A DNA stretch of 64,000 nt from Savagea serpentis (GTDB lineage Bacteria > Bacillota > Bacilli > Bacillales_A > Planococcaceae), in contig NZ_JADKPV010000001.1 of assembly GCF_015351395.1 (NCBI RefSeq), forward strand, positions 868,001-932,000, in the 5' to 3' direction. The notes beneath the pieces were generated by a model that searched no databases, was not told where the DNA came from, and saw only the letters and a program-made list of their open reading frames with translations. The translations under genes and the position numbers were made by a program. Of this stretch, positions 57,139 through 64,000 are shown in pieces; position 1 is the stretch's first letter, and every line of letters starts with the position of its first letter.

Positions 57139-57150
57139 TTACCTAGGTAA
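57139..57150 (-). promoter_or_regulatory. Palindromic operator TTACCTAGGTAA
   Basis: Perfect 12-base palindrome between the MarR-MFS start and the divergent glutamine synthetase gene; it would block leftward transcription when bound. Confidence 0.65.
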
Positions 57151-57256
57151 GTAATAATATAATTCTACACAAATAACATTTTATTTGCAAATAACGTTTG
57201 AACTTTAGTAAAAAAAGGAAAAGAGATGTATCTTATTTTAGTAGAGGTGATCAAAG

Positions 57257-58546
57257 ATGAATGAAACAATGCACGCGAAATTACGAGAGGTCGATTTTAT
57301 TCAATTACAATTTGCTGATTTATTCGGCAGACCGAAACATATCGAAGTTCCGAGTTCTGAATATGAAAAAGTGCTCGATAACGAGATGATGTTTGACGGT
57401 TCTTCTATTGAAGGATTTGCCTCCATCGAAGCGAGTGATATGTACTTAAAACCGGATTTGTCAACTTGGACAATTATTGAAAGCGAGCCATATCGTGTCG
57501 GACAATTTATTTGCGATATTGCTCTTCCAAATGGCGAACCATTCATCGGTGATCCACGCAGCAATTTAAAACGCATGTTACGGAAAATGGAATCGCTCGG
57601 TTTCGATACGTTTAACTTCGGAGCGGAACCGGAGTTTTTCTTATTAGAAAAAGACGGATCTCGTCATGACGATGCAGACTATTTCGACCTCGCACCTTTC
57701 GACAAAGGAGAAATATGTCGACGCGAAATTACACTCTCCCTTCAAAAACTCGGATTCCGAATTGAAGCAAGCCATCATGAAGTCGCTCCTGGACAACATG
57801 AAGTCGATTTCCAATATAGCGACGCACTCACAACGTGCGACCGTCTTCAATTGTTCAAAACGGTCGTCAAAAGAGTGGCAGCAAAGTATGACTTGGAAGC
57901 GACATTTATGGCAAAACCATTTTACGGCATGAACGGTTCAGGAATGCATGCGAATGTTTCTCTTTTTAAAGAGGGCGACAATATGTTTTACGATGAAAAA
58001 AGCAAGGAAGGTTTAAGCGATATTGCGTACCAATTTATCGGAGGCGTGTTAGAACATGTGTATGATTTTTCCGCGATTACGAACCCGACCGTCAACTCAT
58101 ACAAACGACTCGTCCCAGGCTTTGAAGCACCAAGTTATATCGCGTGGAGCACGTCCAATCGTACAGCACTCATCCGAATTCCAGCGAGTCGTGGTCTCGG
58201 AACACGTATTGAGGTCCGTTCTGTTGACCCGATGGCTAATCCATACCTCGCAATGACCGTCATTTTAGCGGCAGGACTTGCGGGCATTGAGAAAAAAGCA
58301 CTGGCCACTCATCGAGTCGATGCGAATATTTTTCATATGACACCGGAAGAACGTGAAGCGAGTGACATTCACACATTACCGAGCGACTTAGACCATGCGC
58401 TCATCGCTCTCGAAAAAAGTGAATTGATGAAAGAAGCACTCGGCGAATCGATTCATACTGCTTATCTTCGATTGAAACGCCAAGAATGGGATGAATACCG
58501 CACGATGGTTCATGACTGGGAACGTGCGATGTATCGGAACTATTAG
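57257..58546 (+). CDS. Type I glutamine synthetase-like enzyme
   Basis: 429 residues, slightly shorter than B. subtilis GlnA (444). Active-site features are kept: DGSSIEGF, GAEPEFFLL, EVAPGQHEVDF, NGSGMHANVSLF and the NPTVNSYKRLVPGFEAPSY loop with the catalytic Glu flap. It ligates ammonia to glutamate or acts on a related acid. The residue matching B. subtilis Arg62, which mediates glutamine feedback, is Ser56 here (FASIEASDMYL). No GlnR gene or TGTNA-N7-TNACA box is seen, so nitrogen control is probably different. RBS AGAGGTG. Confidence 0.88.
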   Translation: MNETMHAKLREVDFIQLQFADLFGRPKHIEVPSSEYEKVLDNEMMFDGSSIEGFASIEASDMYLKPDLSTWTIIESEPYRVGQFICDIALPNGEPFIGDPRSNLKRMLRKMESLGFDTFNFGAEPEFFLLEKDGSRHDDADYFDLAPFDKGEICRREITLSLQKLGFRIEASHHEVAPGQHEVDFQYSDALTTCDRLQLFKTVVKRVAAKYDLEATFMAKPFYGMNGSGMHANVSLFKEGDNMFYDEKSKEGLSDIAYQFIGGVLEHVYDFSAITNPTVNSYKRLVPGFEAPSYIAWSTSNRTALIRIPASRGLGTRIEVRSVDPMANPYLAMTVILAAGLAGIEKKALATHRVDANIFHMTPEEREASDIHTLPSDLDHALIALEKSELMKEALGESIHTAYLRLKRQEWDEYRTMVHDWERAMYRNY

Positions 58547-58555
58547 GAGGAATCC

Positions 58556-58630
58556 ATAGCCCGAGCGCTATTTTCAGACGGTCCACGAACTGGACGCTAT
58601 ATGCTCGGAAAAGATTATATTCTTTCTTAG
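58556..58630 (+). other. In-frame coding-like tail after the glutamine synthetase stop
   Basis: After the TAG at 58544-58546 the same frame stays open to 58630. AGGAGG (58545-58550) sits five bases before an ATA codon, after which 24 codons read IARALFSDGPRTGRYMLGKD and on. An AUA start is rare. It may be a decayed short gene or nothing. The same bases form a hairpin (GTCCA-CGAAC-TGGAC inside CCGAGC/GCTCGG). The rest of 58631-58784 is AT-rich with no feature. Confidence 0.25.
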
Positions 58631-58784
58631 AACAACAAACATTTTCTTCTATCTATTTCAAATTACACTCATTTAGTATTATCATTTTTATGTTAATTAA
58701 AAGTAGCGCCTTGCTATTTAATATTTGACGTGATTTTCATTATGACATTTTTTCGAAAAAGTCCATCTATTGTGAACAACATAA

Positions 58785-58827
58785 AAAACGTATGAAACCA
58801 AAAGTTTTCCTTTGATTTCATACGTTT
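58785..58827. terminator. Terminator, copy 4 of the recurring family
   Basis: Stem AAAACGTATGAAA-CAAA / TTTG-TTTCATACGTTTT (58785-58801 / 58811-58827) with one mismatch and flanking A/T runs. It would end leftward transcription of the catabolic operon at 58.9-64 kb. Confidence 0.82.
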
Positions 58828-58918
58828 TCGATTTGCTATCACTCATGTTGACCTTCTTTTCATTCACGAAAGAAGTTTTAGTAGTGCTTGTTCTGATTGC
58901 ATCGCTCATCGTTCTCAT

Positions 58919-59881
58919 TTACGAATGAATTAAATACGTCGGTGTTTTTCCTTCGCTTTTCTCAATAATATTTTGAATCGCTTTGTAGCGAATTTCGAAA
59001 AAAGCATCCTCTGAATACCATGCCGCATGAGGAGATAAGACGACATTCGGCAATGTGCGAAGCGGGCTATTGGCTGGGAGTGGTTCTGTTTCCGTCACAT
59101 CTAAATAAGCCCCCGCAATTTCTCCATTTTGCAACGCTTCAATCATCGCTTCTTCATCGATGATCGGACCGCGCGCTGTATTAATAATGTAAGCATTTGA
59201 TTTCATCGCTTGGAAAGCTTCACGATTCAATAAATGGTGCGTCGCTTCAATTAATGGCACGTGCACAGAAATAAAATCACTTTCTGCGATAATTTCTTCC
59301 ACCGTCGCTTTTTCGACATCGACAGCGCGCATATCTTCTTCGCTTACAAATGGATCGTAAGCCATCACATTGTAACCGATCGCATTTAATTTTTCAGCGA
59401 GGCGACGCGGGATTTTTCCAAATCCGAGCAAACCGACTGTCGCCTTCGAACTGCGAATCGGTAAATCCGCTACTTTAAAATCCCAATGGCCTGCACGCGT
59501 GTCGTTATAATAAGGAATAATACGACGTGCTGCTGCTAAAATAAAGGCGAGCGAATGATCACTCACTTCATCGATACAGTAGTCATTCACATTCGCGACA
59601 TCAATCCCACACGCTTTGGCAGCTGCAACATCTACCATATTGATGCCGATACCGTAGCGAGAAACAATTTGCAAACGCCCTGCCTCTTGCGCTTCTTTTA
59701 AAATGTCTTCATCGATATCCGCATATAAAATAAGCAATGCATCGCTCGTTTTTGCCGCTTCAATAATGCGTTCTTTTTCACGACTTTGCAAAATTTGAAA
59801 TTCGAGCCCTGCTTCTTCAAACATGCGCTCTTCTAATTGTGTATCTTCCCATTCATGATCGACTAAAGTGACCTTAAACAA
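58919..59881 (-). CDS. D-2-hydroxyacid dehydrogenase (CtBP-like)
   Basis: 320 residues. NAD-binding GLLGFGKIPRRLAEKLNAIG (about 149-168) with AYDPF after it, and catalytic Arg (NTARGPIID), Glu (DVTETEPLP) and His (SPHAAWYSE). The CtBP-like tail AAWYSEDAFFEIRYKA is typical. Reduces 2-keto acids or oxidises 2-hydroxy acids. Last gene of a leftward operon with a TRAP transporter, aldolase and aldehyde dehydrogenase, so the imported acid may be its substrate (inference). Confidence 0.92.
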   Translation of the reverse strand: MFKVTLVDHEWEDTQLEERMFEEAGLEFQILQSREKERIIEAAKTSDALLILYADIDEDILKEAQEAGRLQIVSRYGIGINMVDVAAAKACGIDVANVNDYCIDEVSDHSLAFILAAARRIIPYYNDTRAGHWDFKVADLPIRSSKATVGLLGFGKIPRRLAEKLNAIGYNVMAYDPFVSEEDMRAVDVEKATVEEIIAESDFISVHVPLIEATHHLLNREAFQAMKSNAYIINTARGPIIDEEAMIEALQNGEIAGAYLDVTETEPLPANSPLRTLPNVVLSPHAAWYSEDAFFEIRYKAIQNIIEKSEGKTPTYLIHS

Positions 59882-59893
59882 AAGACATTCCTC

Positions 59894-61165
59894 CTAAAGT
59901 AAAATAAGTGACAACGCTGGAATATATGTGATGAGTAGTAACGTTAACACGAGCACTAAAAAGGCTGGAATAATCGCTTTACTCAACGTTTCGATTTTCA
60001 ATTCTGAAATGCTCGACGCCACAAATAAATTAAGACCGAGTGGCGGTGTAATAAACCCTAAGCTTAAGTTAACGATCATAATGATTCCGAAATGAACGGG
60101 ATCGATACCCATCTCCACAGTGAGTGGCAATAAAATCGGCGTTAAAATAATAACGGCCGCGATCGTTTCCATAAATGTGCCGATAATGATTAACAAAACG
60201 TTCACGATAAGTAAAAAAAGTAACGGATTCGTCGTAATGTCTGTAATCGATTGGGCAACAGCGTTCGGAATTTGTTCGAGCGCTAAAATGCGTCCAAATA
60301 CAGCTGCCGCTGCGACGATTAACATAATCGTTCCTGTCGTAATCGATGAATCATAAATGACGCGAATCGTTTCTTTTATCGACATTTCGCGATAGACGAA
60401 TAAGCTTAAAATTAACCCGTACACGACGGCAATGACCGCTGCTTCTGTCGGTGTGAAAATACTTCCGTAAATCCCACCTAAAATGACGACGGGCATGAAC
60501 AATGCACCTTTCCCACGATTGAGTGCATGCAGTCTTTCTTTCCACGTCGCTTTCTTTTCGACAGCGTAATTTTCACGTCTCGCATGAACGACCGACCAAA
60601 TAATTAAAGCGAGACCCATCAAAATACCTGGAATAATTCCTGCTACGAAAAGGTCACCGATTGAAGCGCTTGCTGAAACGCCGTAAATGACGAGCGGAAT
60701 GCTCGGCGGAATGACGATTCCGATCGTACCCGCTGCCGCGACGAGCGCTGTAGCGAATGATTTATTATATCCTCGCTTCGTCATCGCTGGAATCATAATC
60801 GTTCCAATCGCTGCGACCGTCGCTGGACCTGATCCTGAAATCGCTGAGAAAAACATCGCCGTTAAGACGGTAGCGACCGCGAATCCTCCACGATAATGCC
60901 CGACGAACGAACTCGCAATATCTAATAAACGTTCGGAGACGCCCCCTTTTCCCATGAGCACACCGGCTAATATGAAGAAAGGAATCGCCATTAAAGGAAA
61001 GGAATCATTCGCTGTAATGAGCACTTGCGTCATTAAACTAAAAGGTAATGCGATATCTGTCAAAACGATCGTCGCTAAACTTGCTAAAAGAAGAGCGAAC
61101 CCGACAGGTACAGACAATAGTAATAAAATAATTAAAGATCCGAACAATACAATTCCTGTACTCAT
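59894..61165 (-). CDS. dctM: TRAP transporter large permease (DctM)
   Basis: 423 residues, about 12 membrane segments. Family features: LPFSLMTQVLITANDSFPLM, SGSGPATVAAIGTIMIPAMT and the late IVNLSLGFITPPLGLNLFVA. It forms the ion-coupled channel of a tripartite ATP-independent periplasmic-type transporter for organic acids. Its start overlaps dctQ by ATGA. Confidence 0.94.
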   Translation of the reverse strand: MSTGIVLFGSLIILLLLSVPVGFALLLASLATIVLTDIALPFSLMTQVLITANDSFPLMAIPFFILAGVLMGKGGVSERLLDIASSFVGHYRGGFAVATVLTAMFFSAISGSGPATVAAIGTIMIPAMTKRGYNKSFATALVAAAGTIGIVIPPSIPLVIYGVSASASIGDLFVAGIIPGILMGLALIIWSVVHARRENYAVEKKATWKERLHALNRGKGALFMPVVILGGIYGSIFTPTEAAVIAVVYGLILSLFVYREMSIKETIRVIYDSSITTGTIMLIVAAAAVFGRILALEQIPNAVAQSITDITTNPLLFLLIVNVLLIIIGTFMETIAAVIILTPILLPLTVEMGIDPVHFGIIMIVNLSLGFITPPLGLNLFVASSISELKIETLSKAIIPAFLVLVLTLLLITYIPALSLILL

Positions 61166-61662
61166 AACGTCTCGCTCCCTTCTTTCTCTTCTTCATCCGT
61201 CACATATAAACGAATCGAAGCTTGAATTAAACGCAAAACAGCAAACAAAAATCCAACAGGTAAAGAAGCATATACCGCCCACATCGGCACTTGTAAAATA
61301 GAAGACTTTTGATTGAACGTCATCATATTGTCAACGAGTTCAATTCCTTGCATAAGGAAGAAAATCGATAAACCGATTAACATGATGTACACGATTTGTT
61401 GTAAGACGACTTGCGCTACTTTCGGCAAGCGGTCCATCACGATATCAATGCTAATATGTTTCTTTTCAACGAACGCCACACCGATCGATAAAAAGATTAA
61501 CCAAATAAATAAGTAACGAGAAGCTTCTTCCGTCCACGTTGCCGCATCATTTAACACAAAACGTGTAAATACTTGCGTAAAAATTAAGACGACCATGATT
61601 GACATAAATAATGTGATCATCACTTTCTCAAACATATCAAGGAAGGAAACTATTTTTTTCAT
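61162..61662 (-). CDS. dctQ: TRAP transporter small permease (DctQ)
   Basis: 166 residues, four membrane segments, with FTRFVLNDAATWTEEASRYL (about 32-51) and FIWLIFLSIGVAFVEKKHIS, the conserved DctQ core. It joins DctM as the membrane complex. About 105 bases after dctP, separated by a stable stem-loop. Confidence 0.93.
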   Translation of the reverse strand: MKKIVSFLDMFEKVMITLFMSIMVVLIFTQVFTRFVLNDAATWTEEASRYLFIWLIFLSIGVAFVEKKHISIDIVMDRLPKVAQVVLQQIVYIMLIGLSIFFLMQGIELVDNMMTFNQKSSILQVPMWAVYASLPVGFLFAVLRLIQASIRLYVTDEEEKEGSETL

Positions 61663-61683
61663 CGCATAATCCTCCTATAACGA

Positions 61684-61759
61684 AAGCGACGGTTCCACAG
61701 GAAGCTGATGCGCCTGTCACTCGACAGGCACACACGCTCCATCCGCGCTCGTATCGCTT
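61684..61759 (-). promoter_or_regulatory. Intercistronic stem-loop between dctP and dctQ
   Basis: Perfect GCCTGTC-ACTC-GACAGGC hairpin (61712-61729) within an outer AAGCGA/TCGCTT helix (61684-61689 / 61754-61759). No T-run follows, so it is more likely to protect the abundant dctP message than to terminate. Confidence 0.6.
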
Positions 61760-61767
61760 CTACTGTC

Positions 61768-62784
61768 TTATTCCACTTCTTTCATTAAACGCTCAAATAA
61801 TTCAGCACCGACTAATTCTTCAATGTCTGGATAGACAATTTTCATCGTTTCACGGAATTCATTTTTCGCTTCATCGCTTAATTCGACCACTTCCATTCCT
61901 GCATCTTGAAGCAATTGTAATGAAGCTGCTTCATCTTCTGCAGAGAGTTTTCGGTTATGATCACGCGCTTCGAGTACCGCTTCATCTACTACTTGTTGTA
62001 AATCTTCTGGTAATTCTTCATAGAATTTTTTGCTCATAATGACTGGCCACGGAGAATACATATGACCTGTTAATGTTAAATGATTTTGTACTTCTTGGAA
62101 TTTTTGTGCGTACATTAATGCGAGTGGTGACTCTGCTGCATCTACGGTCCCTTGTTGTAAAGCGGAATAAAGTTCTGTGAAGGCGATGGATGTCGAGTTC
62201 GCACCTGTCGCATTCCACGCTTTAATTTGCTGTGGACTTTCCAGTGTACGCATTTTTAACCCTTTCATATCGCTCATTTTTTCTACAGGACGTTTACTGT
62301 TCATTAAATGACGGAATCCATTTTCCCAATAGCCTAATCCTTTAATTCCGACTTCTTCTAATTGTGTCAATACTTCCGCCCCAATTTCACCGTCTAATAC
62401 ACGATGGGCTTCTTCATGGTCTGAGAACAAGAATGGAAGATCCCATAAGTACATCCCCGGGCTAAATGCTGTAAGAGGAGCACTTGAAGGCGCTGCCATC
62501 GTTAAGTTTCCAAGTTGGATCGCTTCAATCATTTCGCGCTCTCCCCCAACTTGACCATTCGGGAAAATTTGAACTTCGATGCGACCATCTGATTTCGCTT
62601 CGACGACTTCTTTAAATTTCTCAAAAGACCCTTGTGCGAAATGGTCTTCCGATGCTGCGTGTCCTGCTTTAATGACATACTTATCTTTCCCACCATCTGT
62701 CGTTTCTTTCTCTTTATCTCCACCACAAGCTGCTAAAACGACCATTAATACTGCCAATAAACCGAATTGTAAAAGCTTTTTCAT
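61768..62784 (-). CDS. dctP: TRAP transporter solute-binding protein (DctP), lipoprotein
   Basis: 338 residues. Lipoprotein signal with lipobox VLAAC (Cys about 20), then the DctP fold: GHAASEDHFAQGSFEKFKEV, NGQVGGEREMIEAIQLGNL, FTELYSALQQGTVDAAESPL with the carboxylate-binding Arg region MKGLKMRTLESP. Captures an organic acid at the outer face and delivers it to DctQM. First transporter gene in the operon. Confidence 0.94.
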   Translation of the reverse strand: MKKLLQFGLLAVLMVVLAACGGDKEKETTDGGKDKYVIKAGHAASEDHFAQGSFEKFKEVVEAKSDGRIEVQIFPNGQVGGEREMIEAIQLGNLTMAAPSSAPLTAFSPGMYLWDLPFLFSDHEEAHRVLDGEIGAEVLTQLEEVGIKGLGYWENGFRHLMNSKRPVEKMSDMKGLKMRTLESPQQIKAWNATGANSTSIAFTELYSALQQGTVDAAESPLALMYAQKFQEVQNHLTLTGHMYSPWPVIMSKKFYEELPEDLQQVVDEAVLEARDHNRKLSAEDEAASLQLLQDAGMEVVELSDEAKNEFRETMKIVYPDIEELVGAELFERLMKEVE

Positions 62785-62809
62785 TGCGCAATCCCCCTAT
62801 GATTTCACA

Positions 62810-63820
62810 TTATTTTGCTTCTGCTGCTAATTGTTGTGCCACGCCGATAATCCAATCTTCTTGCCCACCGATCGCTCCCATTTCCGCGATGCGCATTAAA
62901 ATGTCTCGCGCGTCGACGCCATACTCTTGTCCCGCACGCTCTGCGAACAATAAGAAACTTGAGTAAACGCCAGAATATCCGAGCATTAAACTTAAACGGT
63001 CGATTTGAACCGGACGCTTCATCATCGGTTTCATTAAGTAGTCCGCCGCATCCATCACTTTATACAAGTCGACATTATGATCAAGTTCGAGGCGATTCAT
63101 GACCGCGATGAGTTGCTCTAGTGCGGCATTCCCTGCCCCTGCACCCATTCCTGCCAAACTTGCATCGATGCGTGTCGCTCCTTCTTCAATCGCGACAATC
63201 GAGTTTGCGATTCCGAGTGATAAGTTGTTATGCGCATGGAAACCAATTTCCGTTTCAGGCGAAAGCTTTTCTTTGAACATTGAAACGCGTGCGCGTGCAT
63301 CATCCATCGTTAAAGCACCAGCAGAGTCCACGACGTAAATCGTTTTCGCTCCGTAAGACTCCATCTTTTTCGCTTCTTCGACTAAATTTTCAGGCGTCGT
63401 ACGGTGTGACATCATTAAAAATCCGACTGTATCCATGCCGAGTTTAACTCCTGCTTGAATATGTTGCATCGAAACGTCCGCTTCCGTACAATGCGTTGCG
63501 ACACGTACGACAGATGCTCCTAAGTCATGCGCGCGTTTTAAATCGTCGATAATCCCGATTCCTGGAATTAATAACACGCCCACTTTTGCATGTTTACTAT
63601 TTTCAACTGCGGTACGAATAATTGTTTCTTCACTTTCTTTTGAAAATCCGTATTGTAATGAACTTCCTCCAAGACCGTCGCCATGTGTCGCTTCGATGAT
63701 GTCTACACCTGATTCGTCAAGAACTTTCGTTAATTCTGCGATTTGCTCTTGTGAATATTGATGCGAAATCGCATGCATTCCGTCACGTAACGTTACGTCG
63801 TTAATTGTAATTTTACTCAT
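62810..63820 (-). CDS. 4-hydroxy-2-oxovalerate aldolase (DmpG/BphI/MhpE family)
   Basis: 336 residues. DRE-TIM signatures: [16 protein letters not shown] (catalytic Asp-Arg region), the metal ligands in [11 protein letters not shown] (about 200), and the C-terminal small DmpG domain ([20 protein letters not shown]). Cleaves 4-hydroxy-2-oxovalerate into pyruvate and acetaldehyde, which is channelled to the partner dehydrogenase. Overlaps that partner's stop codon by ATGA. No ring-cleavage dioxygenase is visible in the window. Confidence 0.94.
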   Translation of the reverse strand: MSKITINDVTLRDGMHAISHQYSQEQIAELTKVLDESGVDIIEATHGDGLGGSSLQYGFSKESEETIIRTAVENSKHAKVGVLLIPGIGIIDDLKRAHDLGASVVRVATHCTEADVSMQHIQAGVKLGMDTVGFLMMSHRTTPENLVEEAKKMESYGAKTIYVVDSAGALTMDDARARVSMFKEKLSPETEIGFHAHNNLSLGIANSIVAIEEGATRIDASLAGMGAGAGNAALEQLIAVMNRLELDHNVDLYKVMDAADYLMKPMMKRPVQIDRLSLMLGYSGVYSSFLLFAERAGQEYGVDARDILMRIAEMGAIGGQEDWIIGVAQQLAAEAK

Positions 63821-64000
63821 TTAGAAGCTCCTTTCACTTGTGCATATTGCTCTGCTGTTCGGATTGCGGCTGCTGTAATGATGTCTAAATTCCCTGCATA
63901 CGTCGGTAAAAAATCACCCATACCTTCTACTTCAATTTGAACCGTGACAACGTTTTCTTTCAATACGGGCTCTGCTTTATAACGATATCCTGGCACGTAT
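63817..64000 (-). CDS. Acetaldehyde dehydrogenase (acylating; DmpF/BphJ/MhpF family), C-terminal part cut by the window edge
   Basis: About 61 codons at the right edge. [20 protein letters not shown], then [10 protein letters not shown] is the characteristic C-terminus of the CoA-acylating acetaldehyde dehydrogenases that partner DmpG. Converts acetaldehyde, CoA and NAD to acetyl-CoA. Its TGA overlaps the aldolase ATG. Confidence 0.92.
   Translation of the reverse strand, partial: YVPGYRYKAEPVLKENVVTVQIEVEGMGDFLPTYAGNLDIITAAAIRTAEQYAQVKGASK

Noticed and set aside
57123-57256. GlnR/TnrA box before the glutamine synthetase
   Set aside because: No TGTNA-N7-TNACA sequence could be found in this gap.
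58718-58918. 66-codon minus-strand frame before the 2-hydroxyacid dehydrogenase stop
   Set aside because: It runs through a terminator hairpin, has no ribosome site and an unlikely composition.
1-64000. Prophage, insertion sequence, integron or tRNA-linked island
   Set aside because: No transposase, integrase, terminal repeats, tRNA or rRNA were seen; gene content is ordinary chromosomal with well-formed operons.

Overview
The window looks like chromosomal DNA from a moderately AT-rich, low-GC Gram-positive bacterium of the order Bacillales. The reasons are the strong AAGGAGG-type ribosome sites, frequent GTG/TTG starts, ATGA-coupled operons, sigma-A promoters with 17-base spacers, sigma-B-type promoters (GTTT-N13-15-GGGTA), a Bacillus-type Fur box, and gene families typical of the group (YqeY, DUF1269, KGG stress protein, LCP, YitT, CitMHS/CitST, TIGR04104 zinc protein). 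Genus cannot be decided from sequence alone. I saw no rRNA, tRNA, CRISPR array, insertion sequence or phage module. Product names rest on motif reading, not database searches.

Layout. 1-6.6 kb: a long leftward catabolic operon (FAD oxidoreductase, SDR dehydrogenase, NhaC antiporter, PxpA, PxpB, PxpC, AccB, AccC) facing a CdaR/PucR-type regulator. Its PxpB+PxpC+AccB+AccC set has the same parts as a urea-carboxylase-type enzyme split into subunits. 8-12.5 kb: a DUF4145-like protein, a soluble chemoreceptor-type protein, an array of imperfect palindromes, and an ECF sigma factor fused in frame to a large YcdB-like domain that keeps its own internal ribosome site. 12.6-17.5 kb: arsR-arsB, then a 1027-residue beta-helix protein with two CbbX/SpoVK-type AAA+ domains. 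17.7-25.2 kb: PH protein, tRNA dihydrouridine synthase, YqeY, MarR-SDR pair, and a CitST-like two-component system with a CitMHS transporter.

25-36 kb: many small stress, redox and housekeeping genes: a Crp/Fnr regulator and, nearby, a cupin gene with a perfect TGTGA-N6-TCACA box at about -41.5; an XRE regulator/DUF3169 pair; Dps; DUF1269; pirin with an MhqR-like operator; acetyltransferases; aldo/keto reductase; amidase; CDF transporter. 36-38.3 kb: an autoregulated-looking operon of XRE-DUF1232, LCP ligase and PAP2 phosphatase (envelope glycopolymer functions). 38.7-43.6 kb: aromatic-acid exporter family protein, paired FluC fluoride channels, iron alcohol dehydrogenase, Asn-rich KGG protein. 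43.7-49.5 kb: a second ECF sigma/anti-sigma operon, a transglutaminase-like protein, a Fur-box-controlled flavoprotein reductase and two tandem proteins resembling the domain fused to the first sigma factor.

49.6-57.2 kb: a GntR-ABC operon with two very small membrane proteins, lipoprotein, APC permease, YitT protein and a MarR-MFS pair. 57.3-58.5 kb: a type I glutamine synthetase lacking the Arg equivalent to B. subtilis Arg62. 58.9-64 kb: a leftward catabolic operon (acetaldehyde dehydrogenase, hydroxy-oxovalerate aldolase, TRAP transporter P-Q-M, 2-hydroxyacid dehydrogenase). Together the two end operons and the citrate system suggest an organism that uses organic acids, amino-acid derivatives and meta-cleavage products, with dense metal, redox and envelope-stress regulation between them.
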